64,000 nucleotides of DNA from Jackrogersella multiformis (taxonomy: Eukaryota > Ascomycota > Sordariomycetes > Xylariales > Hypoxylaceae): positions 3,844,001-3,908,000 of the forward strand of contig CADCXD010000001.1 in the NCBI GenBank assembly GCA_902806575.1, in the 5' to 3' direction. Below, piece by piece: positions 13,248 to 24,324 of the stretch. The notes beneath the pieces are model-generated. The model searched no databases. It saw only the letters and a list, made by a program, of their open reading frames with translations, and was not told the DNA's origin. Each line of letters starts with the position of its first letter. The first letter of the stretch is position 1. The translations under genes and the position numbers were made by a program.

Positions 13248-13712
13248 GCTATGTAATGGTAACGATTTGAAATTTATGACTGAAATAATGATAGGATCTA
13301 AAAGTATGAATATTTATATAAATTGCCTAATTAAAATATATTTAACCAAGTACCTACCTAGATAGATAATATACTATTGAAACATAATCATTGGTTGTGG
13401 TAGCGTCAATGGCTAGAATTCGGTGGTGCTTGCCATATTTCATAGGGTCATACCTACCTCCCATATGTAGGTACATCTATAATGAATTCTCATCAGTCAT
13501 CTTTTGACTCCACTAAACTTCACCACTTACAACTTTCATATATCTACTAAGGTACCTAGGTTTGTAATCAACTTACAAATAGGGCCGAGGCAAAATGACT
13601 TACCTCTTTACCTAGGTGTTGAGAATTTATTGACGCTGGATCTCCGATGAAGGCGACCGTGCTCCGGCAACTAGGGTTAGTGAAATAACCACAAGGCTAC
13701 AGACAACCTACG
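13248..13712. promoter_or_regulatory. Intergenic spacer and presumed HCS1 leader
   Basis: There is no gene in these 465 bases. The spacer holds the 3' flank of the DUF202 gene, AT-rich at first, then partial CCTAGG palindromes at 13553-13560 and 13609-13616. A short upstream frame (ATG at 13647, 13 codons, stop ending 13688) precedes the helicase start. Confidence 0.5.
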
Positions 13713-16279
13713 ATGTCGCGTCTATCACAATCGGTCGACGTCCCGGCGTTTGCCCGGACTCAGCTTGCGCTTCTAGACGCCGAGCTACAGAGCGAGATCC
13801 AGGAGACCAGCGGGCTCATCTCTAACACCAGCCCCGCCTCTCTCCAACGTGCAGGTCTCGCCGTCACTAACTTGGCCGTCTCGTCGCAGCGCACGGGGCT
13901 AGGTGGCAGGATGGTGCTCGAGCTCGGCCCCGACAGCGCCACCGGGAACGAGCTTCCCGAGCACGGCATCCGCACCGGCGATATCGTGCTCGTCGCCGAG
14001 CAGCCCGCCGGCAGCGCTAAGAAGCGCGAGGTCAAGGACTTGGAGAGGAAGGGAGCGAGGGGCGTGGTCACTAGGATCAAAAGGGATGCTATCGCCGTTG
14101 CGGTGGACGAGGATAAGGAGGAGGCGACGGGTTTCGGGGGGCGCGTTTGGCTGGTCAAGTTAGCGGACGATGTTACTTACCGCCGTATGAACCAGGCTAT
14201 GGAGAAGATGAGGGATATGAGCGAGTCCGAGTACTCGGCTTTCATGCGTGTGCTATTTGGGCTCTCGAGCCCGTCGCCTGTGCCGTCGGATCTAGCGAAG
14301 GATTCGGAGTATGGGGAAGGTAAGATCGAGTGGTTTGACCCAACCCTTAATGATTCCCAGAAGGACGCTATTAGGTTCGCGCTCGCGTCCAGGGAGATCG
14401 CGCTGATTCACGGGCCGCCTGGTGTGAGTACCACGTCTCGGGTCTCAAAGATGACGACACCTAATTTCAACAGACAGGCAAAACGCACACTCTAATCGAA
14501 CTAATCCTGCAGCTCGTTAAGCGCAACCAGCGCGTCCTGGTCTGCGGGCCGTCCAACATCTCCGTGGACAACATCGTCGAGCGCCTGTCTCCCCACCGGG
14601 TGCCTATCGTGCGCCTCGGGCACCCGGCTCGGCTGCTCCCGTCGGTGCTCAGCCACTCACTAGACGTGCTGACGCAGACCTCGGAGGCCGGGCTCATCGT
14701 CAAGGACGTGCGCGCCGAGATGGACGCTAAGCAGGCGTCCATCAAGAAAACGCGGAGCGGCAAGGAGCGGAGGGCCATCTACGCCGACCTCAAGACGCTG
14801 CGCAAGGAGTTCCGGGAGCGCGAGAGGAGGTGCGTGGCCGCGCTGGTCGGCGGCAGCAAGGTCGTGCTGGCCACGCTGCACGGCGCCGGCGGGTCCCAGC
14901 TGAGAGCCGAGGAGTTCGACGTCGTCATCATCGACGAGGCTAGCCAGGCGCTCGAGGCCCAGTGCTGGGTCCCGCTCCTCGCGGCCAAGAAGGCCGTCTG
15001 CGCCGGCGACCACTTGCAGCTGCCGCCTACGATCAAGTCGACAAATGCGAAGGTCAAGCCGAAGCCGAAGGTGAAAGGGGCGAAGGAGGGAGAGAGTGGA
15101 GAGGGAGAGGGAGGAGGGGAAGGCGGCGTAATAAAGGGGGCGAGTTTGGAGACTACGCTCTTCGACCGCCTGCTGAAGCTGCACGGCCCGGGCATCAAAC
15201 GGATGCTGACTACGCAGTACCGCATGCACGAGAAGATCATGCGATTCCCGTCGGACGAGCTGTACGAGGGCAGGCTGGTTGCCGCGGAGGTGGTCAAGGA
15301 CAGGCTGCTGAGGGACCTGGAGTACGCCGTTAAAGATACGGAGGACACGAGCGAACCGGTCATCTTCATCGACACGCAGGGCGGGGATTTCCCGGAGAAG
15401 AACGAGGAGGAAGAGGATAGGGAGGCGAAGGATAGGGATAAGGATGATGAGAAAGGGAAAGGAAAGAGGAAGGCTACGGCTAGGTCGCTGTTCGGCGAGA
15501 GCAAGAGCAATGCGATGGAGGCTGCGCTGGTGAGGCTACATGTTAAGAAGCTGGTCGATGCTGGCGTGAGGCCCGAGGATGTGGCCGTTGTTACACCTTA
15601 TAATGCACAAGTAAGCTATTTTTGGTGCTTCATTTCTTTTCTAGATGATTAGATCCCGATCTATTACGGGATTGCGTGTTTTGGATATTTATTGGTTGGC
15701 CTACATATGCTAACTACACATAGCTCGGCCTCCTGGCTCCCTTGAAGGAGGCCTTCCCTGGGATCGAGCTCGGCTCCGTGGATGGGTTCCAGGGCCGAGA
15801 GAAGGAAGCCGTGATTGTTAGTCTTGTACGGAGCAACACCGAAGGAGAGGTCGGTTTCTTGAGCGAGAAGCGTCGCTTGAATGGTAAGTTCATGAACATC
15901 CACATACATAGGTAATTAGAGAAGTGAGGCTAACTGAGTTAGTTGCGATGACAAGACCTAAACGCTCACTAGTTATTGTGGGCGATTCCGAGACCGTTCG
16001 AAGGTGTGTTTGTTTACTATTTGCCTATCTTAATCCCCTTGCCGACATAGTAGCATTCTGCTATAACGCTATAACAGACATACCTGTCTCTTATCTGGAT
16101 GCATCTTCGGATCACCCCCACCACAGCTCACGCTTAGATGCTTTTAGTCGTTTCATATGTTTCTAGAAGTCGTCCTTTCTAACAAAACTAGAGGTAGCAA
16201 ATTTCTCAACAACTGGATGGACTGGCTGGAAAACAACGCAGATCTTCGCTACGTCGATTCGGGTTCGATTGAGGCGTGA
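13713..16279 (+). CDS. UPF1-family superfamily 1 DNA helicase, HCS1 type
   Basis: An ATP-dependent 5'-3' helicase related to yeast Hcs1 (DNA polymerase alpha-associated helicase A) and human IGHMBP2. Five exons: 13713-14423, 14474-15610, 15724-15883, 15943-16003 and 16192-16279, encoding 718 residues (yeast Hcs1 is about 680). Every intron has GT..AG ends, and introns 2-4 have CTAAC branch points. Motifs in order: Q-like NDSQKDAI near 213; Walker A GPPGTGKT 234-241, split by intron 1; VLVCGPSN (Ia); Walker B DEAS 391-394; GDHLQLPPT 415-423; QYRMH 485-489; TPYNAQ 611-616; VDGFQGRE 635-642; RRLNVAMTRPKR 666-677. All catalytic motifs look intact. The N-terminal 200 residues correspond to the 1B/stalk region of this family. 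Two low-complexity insertions (430-455, Gly/Glu-rich; 545-572, acidic then basic) explain part of the extra length. The exons are distinctly GC-rich. IGHMBP2's R3H and zinc finger domains are absent, as in yeast. Confidence 0.95.
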
Positions 16280-17679
16280 GATGTGATGAACATGTGCGGT
16301 CAAGGCCTATTGGCCGAGGCCAACAGATGCTACCTCAATACATATTCGGGATTCCGGACAAGACAAATTCAAGGGCGTTCATCCGAAGAAGTTTTAACAC
16401 TACGAATGATAGCGAATGGAACACGCGGATGCAACTCTGCGATGGCCGCCGAACCTACTTACATCGAGATTTCCCGGTTGTGACCGTTTTGTTTTTATTA
16501 ACAAGAGGTTACCTCGCATATCGTAGGGTTGTTTTCATCACTCCAACTCCCTTTACTTTAGGTATATTATCTTCATAATTAGTAGATCTACATAAGTACC
16601 TAGGTATTTGGTTGGGTAAGGGGCATGGAATCTAATATTTGAACCACATCGGCGGGTTGACGAATTCTTCAAAAGACTGAAGAAGTCAAGGAACCCCCGG
16701 GTTGTCCTTTATGCAGTAGTAATACGAAGTTGCTGAACTCGGTTGTTCGGGTTGCCTGGATAATGTGACAAGCTACCCTCGGCGCCGTCGATGTCGGAGA
16801 CTTAAGCAGAAGAACATCAGACGATGACGCTGTGACCGATATGTGTCCCAGGATTGCGTTGCGTATCCCATATCCCTGCTTGTTTCAGAAATGATCTTTT
16901 CGTGGCGGGGGCGGACCGTTCGAGATCCACAGGGCTAGACCAGAAACAACAGGGACGAACAGCTTTGGGTATTATTCCCGTTACCTGGCATCTACACTTC
17001 TATGTACACTACTGTACTATGTATGTACACTACAGGAAATATTCCGGCTGGTGGACTAGCCGAGGTCTTGGGAATGGAAGAGGGTTTCATTGAATTCCAT
17101 ACCTATCCAAATTTACCGTTATGGCGGGAACGTAAAATGAACTTGATGATTCTTTAAGGGGGCGAGTGAGGATATCTTATATTGAAATTCAAATCGGCAA
17201 ACTCGATGATAGGGGAGACTCGTTCGTAAGATATTTCCTGATAATACAACATTAGGTACGTTGCATAGCCTCCCCCCGTTGTAACCAAAAACACCAACTT
17301 ACCTAGGTAATAGTCTAGGATTGTATGCGTACCTGCATGGTTAGCGGTTCGGAGAAATTATGCGACTCTTAGGTCTTGGTTGGCTTCGAAATAATAGTAC
17401 TATGCTGCTATGTAGTGTAGTAGTCAGATAGTGTTAGTCTGCATGCATACCTACACGCACATAGTATGCAGGTAGGTAGCGTCGATAACGTCCAGTGCAG
17501 CAACTAGTAGTGGATGCAAGAGACAGGAGATACGGATTGGATGCGAGCTTCTCCTTCGCTTTACTTGCCCAGACTTCCTCTCTGGAAGCGCCGGCGAATA
17601 CCTACGCGAACCCTATCGCATCTTGCGCCGGTGGTTTTTCAATTATGGGACCAATATAGGAGCGCCAACAACTACACTA

Positions 17680-17699
17680 GGTAGGTACCTAGGTAGGTA
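17680..17699. repeat. CCTAGG palindrome, extended form
   Basis: GTAGG leads into TACCTAGGTA (17686-17695) and then GGTA. The copy can fold as a short hairpin with an AGGT/ACCT stem. Confidence 0.8.
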
Positions 17700-19089
17700 T
17701 CTTGTCGCTAAGATGTGTCTCTCTTTTGGAATTGGATATGAGATTATTATTTATGGCATAAGCATATGGCGTACGTAGCCTTTACTGCATTAGCGTTTAT
17801 CTACCGGCCAGTGACAGTAGATCTTATGTAGGTATTAAGAGGACATCTTAATTCTTGGGATTTCTGCTCCCCCAGATATCCTCGCAGATCAAACGCGGCA
17901 TGATTCTACATAGTATGGGTCTCGTGGTGTATCAAGGCTCCTGGCCCCCTTCGTGCAATGTGCGTCGTACCGTAGCTCGGCTTGGCGGGGACGGGTTAGA
18001 GATTGATACTAGGTATGTATGGTAGTGTACTTAAACAACAGCGGATGGGGCGGAGAGAGGAACGTGGAGCCAAATAAAAGGGACGAGGATGGAGAAAACT
18101 GCCCCGTCCTGGCGCCGGCTGATAGAGTTGTTATTAGTTAGATCTCATCTTCCGCGCCCAAGCTTTTGGTTCAGCTGGGCGGATATTCGGGCCATATCCC
18201 TTCATCGTGTTGAGGCTCTAACCCGCGACGACGATATTAAACGACTGCCCGGGTATCTTTTACATAGTATGCATGCAGCTAAGGTGTAGTTTTGAAGCTA
18301 AACCTCAACAATTGCTCGCGATGTTCTCTTGTGATAGCGCTCGAGGTAATAGAATCACCCGCTCAGGCTTTTAACATCGGATAAGGAAACGTTTTGAGTA
18401 TGATATAGTATAGGTTGATACTATTTGGGTTAGATGTATGCGTGTGACTAGGAAGGCGCCTTGATCTCTTTTGCTATTCCTGTTTGTATGATGTCTCGTA
18501 ACCCGAATTTCCACACATCTAACACGATCGAGGTTATGGTTAGAAATGGAAGTACACGTGTATATAACGTACACATGTCTCATCTACTACATAGGTTGTA
18601 TGTTTATAAAGTAGTACCTATAACAATACCTCATACCAGGCTTCCTGATAGCTTCAAATTTAGTATAAAAGTAAATGTTTTGATTAATGGTATACGTTAG
18701 ACATCCTGGTATTTATTTCGGAGCTGGGTTTGGGTCTAATATGTTAATCAACATGGTAAGTTTGTTTATATTTTGAATGTTTATAATTTGAAAGTGAGGG
18801 TTGAAGATTACCTAAGTTGATATTCGATCTCTTACAAGGTAGTATGTTCACGATGTATAGAGTACCCACTTAAGTGTTTAAACGAAACGGCCATGAAGCC
18901 TCAACCGGAAGTCGTCTCCGGGGCCTTTTAGTTCTATTGCTACTTGGTTACCTAATATAGGTACCTAGCACATTATCCAGATATGGTACTATGTATGATG
19001 GCGTTAAGTGGATGCATGTGTACCTTAAATAGTACCTATGTAGGTAGTGGCTACCAAATTCTTCATTCCATCCAGTGAGATGTGCTAGG

Positions 19090-19209
19090 TACCTAGGTAA
19101 GTAGAATGGATGAGTACCCGTCCTAGGTAGCTATAAATGCATCTATCCGGTCTTTCTACAGGGGAGCTACATAGCAGACTACCTACCTAGGTAGGTTAGG
19201 TAGGTAGCT
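19090..19209. repeat. Cluster of CCTAGG palindromes
   Basis: Three copies lie within 120 bases: TACCTAGGTA at 19090-19099, CCTAGGTA at 19122-19129, and an extended copy centred on 19184-19193 flanked by further ACCT and AGGT units up to 19209. This is the densest group in the window, 1.2 kb upstream of the coiled-coil gene. Confidence 0.85.
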
Positions 19210-20431
19210 AAAATAAGCTGGCTCCCTTGCTAGGTAGTAGCTACCTGGGTACCTAGTGTAATGTAGATAAGTTCGTCTAATCTGCTATCTGCCTACACTA
19301 GTGTAGGTGCTCTTCATGCTTACAACTTTTACAACTTTACAACTTCCAAAGGTTAAACTTGCATACACCCTTACATATTTCTAACTTCCACGTAGAATCC
19401 GTGGCCCTCTTATGACACAGTAATAGTGTAGGTATCTGAGACAACTGATGCATTTGCCGTACTTCCATGTACTCCAATACGATGCCCCCTCTCCAGTTAT
19501 TATTATGTCCGCGAGACGCACGCCATGGACCATGGACCATTTCTTCCATCGAGACAATCTCAGCCAACACACGGACATATTGAACACACGGACCTCGACT
19601 GCACATGCAAGTCTGAGCAAGGTTCATCTCACTGCAAAAAACCCCTAGGGGCTAATATCAGAGCATTCCAATGCCCTGGCTGGTCCTTCATCATCCCAAC
19701 CTATCCTACCTCTTCCCAGTCCTTCCTAATCCTCTTTGAGGTCACTCCACACGACCCTAGCTTCTCCTGCTTCTGTTACTTGGAGCCGATCTCTCGTTAC
19801 ATACCTGTACATAGTAGACATTGTTGCAGTAAACCCTTCAGAGCTCACCAAATGTTGCGCATTGGTCGTTTCATGGGTCGAGACTTATCCATATGTTTAC
19901 CGCCCATCCACTACACTAGAGCCTTGCCCATCCTTGCCATCCCACTCGCTCGCTCACTTACATAGTACATATGCGCGAAGTCTATGGTCCGCCATCGCAG
20001 GAACAACTTGAGAGCATGCGCTCTAATGGCCGCAGTGTCTCCCCGTGTCTCCATCCCATAAACTAGCTTAGATCCCCTCATAACCTATGAAAACCTATCC
20101 TTCCTTCTGTTTGTCCTTTTGCTCGCCACTCTCGGTCCAGTGGCAATAGAGGACCGGTCCCCTCTTACCATTCGATTCGTGTATCGAACTTCCGCATCCT
20201 GTCGAGCCGCATTGCAGGCGATGTGAGATGCAGGAAACTGGATCTCCTTCCTAAAGCAAAGTGACGAGCTGCGAATTATAGCTTAGCCATGTTCTGAGAA
20301 ACAAGAAATGGATCGCCGGCCGCCGTAACCTCACCATATCTACCATATTTCTGCCATCTTTTCTAGTCGTTCGCTATCCCCGAAATTTTATTGTTTCGTA
20401 AATCCCGCTTTCCAACTTTCAGAGATACATC

Positions 20432-22412
20432 ATGGGTCTCTTCAGACCTACCACCAGCATCGGTCGACCGAAAACCGCTCAGCCTGATCCGAGCACCCTC
20501 CGTGGCAGAATAAGCGGTCCTATTCCGATGGATGACGAATTTCCTATCAGGCATCCAGGAGCAGGAATGCCTTACGAGGGTCCACCAGAACAGCTCGAGT
20601 CCCACGTCGAGGACCGACCTGTTACGAGATCTGAGAATATACCTTCGGAGGTCGTACGGGTGGATAAGACAGATTCCGTTACTCCTGGACCTAGCCAGGC
20701 CTCGAACTCCACTACAAGCCAGCAACAAAGAGCAGTTCGTTCTAGCGCTTTAAGATACTCTACCGTCAGTGACGGCACAGACTTAGATCGACCCCAGCGG
20801 AAGAAATCAACACTCAAGTCTACACTCGGAAGGCTTTTCAGGCGGAAGAAGAAGAGCTCGGGTGGGACGTCTATTTCGGAGGGCCGAGTTGTAGAAGAAG
20901 GCGACTCTGCACAACACGAAGATGTGAGCACGGCTAATACATTTTGTTGCTGATCTCTGTCAAACAGCGACAAATACTAATAATCTTTATCTCTAGGACG
21001 CATTAGCTGTGGATCGAGCTCAAAAAGACAGCGAATCTAAACGGTCGGCCTCGTTGCCAATCACAGAATATGGGAAAGCGCTTAGGTCACATTCGATCGG
21101 TCCCGATGACATGCTAGCAATTACTAGCGCCCGCAGCTCATTACAAGTAGATCCCGTATTGCTTCGGAGGAGAGCTGCATCATCTAACAGGATCCTAAGC
21201 GGGAGAATTAGAGACTTCGACGGAGAGATAATAGGCCTATCTCCTAGGCCGGCTAGTACTCATGGACGTGGAGGTGATGTGTCGAGGGAAGATGACCCCG
21301 AGGATATCGGTCGTGCTATTACTAGCGACAGCCGCACGCATCGTCGGAGGTCGAGGAGTTTGTCGCAACTGCAAAACGTCGCGGTCAACCCAGTCCGGAT
21401 CCGGAAGCGTAGTGACGAGATTCGGTATTGGAGGGAAAGTTATAGCACGCCTATTCTGTCGCCTAATTCCTCGACTGTGAATAACGACGAGTCTGCCATT
21501 ATGGAGTTGGAAGCGGAAGCTCCAGCGGATCCACCCGAGCATCTTCCGCCGAAGACGCCGCCGCAGCCCTTCAACTTCGGCCCAATGATCGGAATGAAGA
21601 TTACACAAGCGGCCAGTCTAGAGGATCGTATAAATGATCTAGAGGTTCACAACCACAAACTTGAGAAACTCGTTTCTCAGCTATTCCAGGTCGTACCAGG
21701 TGTTCATAATTATGTACCTTACCCTGCCGAACAAGCGCTGTCTCGTTGTTCGATAGCGCAGTCCGCATCGTACACACCGACGCGGCCGACAGTTGCAGTG
21801 ACGCCGGAATACCATGCATCCTCGCACGATGTCGAGCACACATCAAGATATAGTGTCTCTCAGGAGTCAAACGAGTCATTTGGAGACGGCAACACATTTA
21901 TTGAATCGGCTCCCGCCCCGACGAGACCGCCTCCACGACCTACCTCGAATTCAACAATTCGCGGTGCAACAAGCTTACCCGCAATGCTGGGGGAGAATGT
22001 CGGAGCTCTTACTGCGGACCATTATACCACCCTGAAAGCCCTAGTAGATACCGAGCGAGACGCGCGACAGGCATTGGAAGCCCGAGTGACAAGACTCAAT
22101 CACAGACTCAACCTTTTATATCGAACTTCGCATAAGATTGATACCGGGTCTGCTACCTACTCCGTCACGTCTACCTTCGAGCATGACGACGACGACGACG
22201 AGCCCTTGACTGCCGGCGCAGACACCAATTCGGACGCCTATAAAACGCCACGTGAGGAGGAGGCCGGGCACGGCTTCGGCGCCTTCGGCGAAGAGCTTCG
22301 CGATGACGAGGTAGACGGCTCGAGGAAGAAGGCAGCCAGGACTCTCTCCCTCAGTCAACTGACTCTAAAAAGACCTATGCGGTCTCAGGAAGAGACTAGT
22401 GTGGACTTGTGA
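20432..22412 (+). CDS. Fungal coiled-coil protein of unknown function
   Basis: I do not recognise this gene. Two exons, 20432-20923 and 20997-22412, joined by a phase-0 intron of 73 bases (GTGAGC donor, TACTAAT branch point, CTCTAG acceptor), give 635 residues. The translation begins MGLFRP. No signal peptide or membrane segment is visible. Residues about 123-145 are strongly basic (a FRRKKK core) and could be a nuclear signal or lipid-binding patch. Two predicted coiled coils lie near 372-398 (LEDRINDLEVHNHKLEKLV) and 505-545. Between and after them the chain is Ser/Pro/Thr-rich and likely disordered, with a (GAC)n-encoded Asp run near 22184-22200. The pattern suggests a scaffold or cytoskeleton-associated protein, but that is inference only. 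Codon use and the clean splice signals support a real gene. The product could be conserved only within related fungi. Confidence 0.8.
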
Positions 22413-23308
22413 CTACACGGACTCTGACCTTATATACATACCTAGTTTATCCAGGCTCGCTCGCGAGACCTGAACCACGCGGATGATTCCTACAATTTCC
22501 AACTCGGCATGATTGCTCTTTTCTAGGACGCAATTGGACTTTCGGTTTGGGGAGGCTTACTTGTCTTTACCTCCTTGGCTTAGCGACACTGGTTGACCCT
22601 ACAACGATGTCCGAGCATGGCGTTTGAGGTGTACGACTATACGATATGACTGTCTCTCTTTTTTTTTTATCTATTATGCACAGCGCTTTTTGAAGGGCAT
22701 AGATGAGCGAGCTACCCTTGTTTTGCCTCGACCGTCTGAGATGGTACTTCATTAGCCGCCTATCTAGCCCGATCTTCTCTCATCGTATTAACCAAACTAC
22801 CTGCTCAAGACGAGCCTACCATTTGATACCACATTATAGCAGGCGGCCTGTCTCGCATTTCCGTTATTTTCTTGTTTGTTTTATTGAGAACTTCCCCCCG
22901 ATATCATATTGCGCGGTGCATCCCCAGAGCAGGGTTTATGCACAAAACAGATACCAGGGAGAGAAAGAGAGGGAGAAGGGGGGAAACCGGCGGAAGACTG
23001 CTAATGGAGGAAGTTCGAAACACCCTCGCGTAGTGGTAATTCATTTAATAGATGAGGCGCGTGCGTACGTCGAGGACGCGCGCTGCCGCTATTGACAATG
23101 GCTTGAAATTTCTGCGTATTTGGATTTATAGATGTTGTCTGGTGATTTGGTTATTGCTTCGTTGACAAGTAATATCTTGAACTTGTAATGTGGTTGCATA
23201 TATTGCCTCGCTGGGCTAAGAACAGCGCGGATGAAGCTTAGAAGCTCGCTAAGATCCCATTCCCCTTAACGCTCATCACCGCACCATTCTTCTTTGTCAT
23301 ACCTTAGG

Positions 23309-23378
23309 TACCTAGGTAGGTAGTATATATAAGATATTTATTCAAGCCTAGAGCTACCAGTCCATATGTACCTAGGTA
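23309..23378. repeat. Pair of CCTAGG palindromes
   Basis: Full TACCTAGGTA copies at 23309-23318 (extended by GGTAG) and 23369-23378, 50 bases apart. Confidence 0.8.
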
Positions 23379-24247
23379 CACAAACTTAACAACGATCGAC
23401 GATCGCCAAGTTCTCTTTTCTCGTCGTTATATTCATCTCGATGAAAAATGTTCTGTGATGTACGCAGTAAAAATATAGATGTAGGAAGAGGCCGAAGAAG
23501 TCTCGATACCCAACGAGAAATGAGAAATTAGGAATGAGATAAATTAAGACGTATTAGCTCAGCTAAAATAGAAATCTGTAATAAATGTTCGCTCAACTAA
23601 AGATCGTAAAGTATAGGTATGTTAGTTATATCATCTTCAGAAGGCGATTGAGACATCGTTTAACAGCTGCTGTGAGACAAGATTATGGTCGTATCGCGTA
23701 TATAGTGTGTCGTGATAGTACATGCCACCTGTTTATGGCGGGAACGGGTTAGACATTGAAAATAATGAATATGGTTTATAGCGATAGGTTGAAGCATAAT
23801 GATTTTGGGATAGTATAGTGGTAAGACTTGCGTAGCAGGTACGGAGGTAGTCTCGGGAGAACAAGACCGTTCGTGTTAGGAAATAGCCTTTTCTTAACAA
23901 AATTTGTTTGGCATAACAGAACTCCAAAGTTTAGTCTTATGCCGGTTTATGAAACGTCAAAACGTGTACGGAACCTTATGTGTGTTCAGAATTTGAGTTT
24001 AACGGTTACAGATCGATACCTACCTCGTACCTAGGGAGGGTATAATGACGTAGAAAGCAAATCACAAGGTAATCTTAATTATCGAGTACGTACCTACGTG
24101 GGGAGGGGATTATCATTACTTAAATCTGCAAACATCTTCAGGGGAAGGACGAGGCGAGACTGCTGCGAATATCAGATGTGAAACCGTGGCTTGCCTTCCA
24201 GATTCTAACAACTTTCTTCGAGTTTGCTTCGACCGTCGTTCCTTTCA

Positions 24248-24322
24248 ATGCTTTCCCTGATCATCCATTCGCCTTGGACCTGTCCCGATATCGACATCTC
24301 AAACAACATAAGCTCTTCGTAG
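24248..24322 (+). promoter_or_regulatory. Upstream ORF in the mannosidase leader
   Basis: An ATG starts a 24-codon frame whose TAG ends two bases before the presumed mannosidase ATG at 24325. It is in a different frame from the main gene. If the transcript starts upstream of it, this arrangement would be expected to influence translation by reinitiation or leaky scanning. Its presence in the mRNA is an inference. Confidence 0.35.
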
Positions 24323-24324
24323 AT

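Larger units (their letters stand above)
16280..20431. other. Gene-free intergenic stretch
   Basis: There are 4.15 kb without a supported gene. Frames up to 146 codons (for example 19525-19965 +) overlap frames on the other strand and show no motif. The stretch holds many palindromes, at 16597-16606, 17300-17309, 17686-17695 and the dense group 19090-19209. An AT-rich pocket lies at about 18540-18800. The last several hundred bases are pyrimidine-rich and presumably contain the promoter and leader of the gene at 20432. Confidence 0.55.
22413..24324. other. Gene-free intergenic stretch
   Basis: No supported gene. The 130-codon frame at 22703-23095 is unsupported by motifs. The stretch holds two full palindromes at 23309-23318 and 23369-23378, a partial one at 24028-24035, and a tRNA A-box-like word near 23811. 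The final 150 bases are the presumed leader of the mannosidase, with an upstream ORF at 24248-24322. Confidence 0.55.

Noticed and set aside
14660..15510. Long minus-strand ORFs (189 and 243 codons) opposite the helicase
   Set aside because: Shadow frames of GC-rich helicase coding sequence, low-complexity Ser/Leu-rich translations.
19525..19965. 146-codon + strand ORF upstream of the coiled-coil gene
   Set aside because: No motif, overlaps other frames on both strands, Pro/Ser/Cys-rich translation of pyrimidine-rich leader DNA.
23808..23880. tRNA-like sequence with an A-box word (TAGTATAGTGG) as in Asp/Gly tRNAs
   Set aside because: No proper B box, no acceptor-stem pairing, and the anticodon loop lacks U33. 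At most it is a tRNA or SINE relic.
24178..24324. N-terminal extension of the mannosidase from a GTG codon
   Set aside because: No in-frame ATG exists in the extension, and the ATG at 24325 gives a textbook signal anchor.
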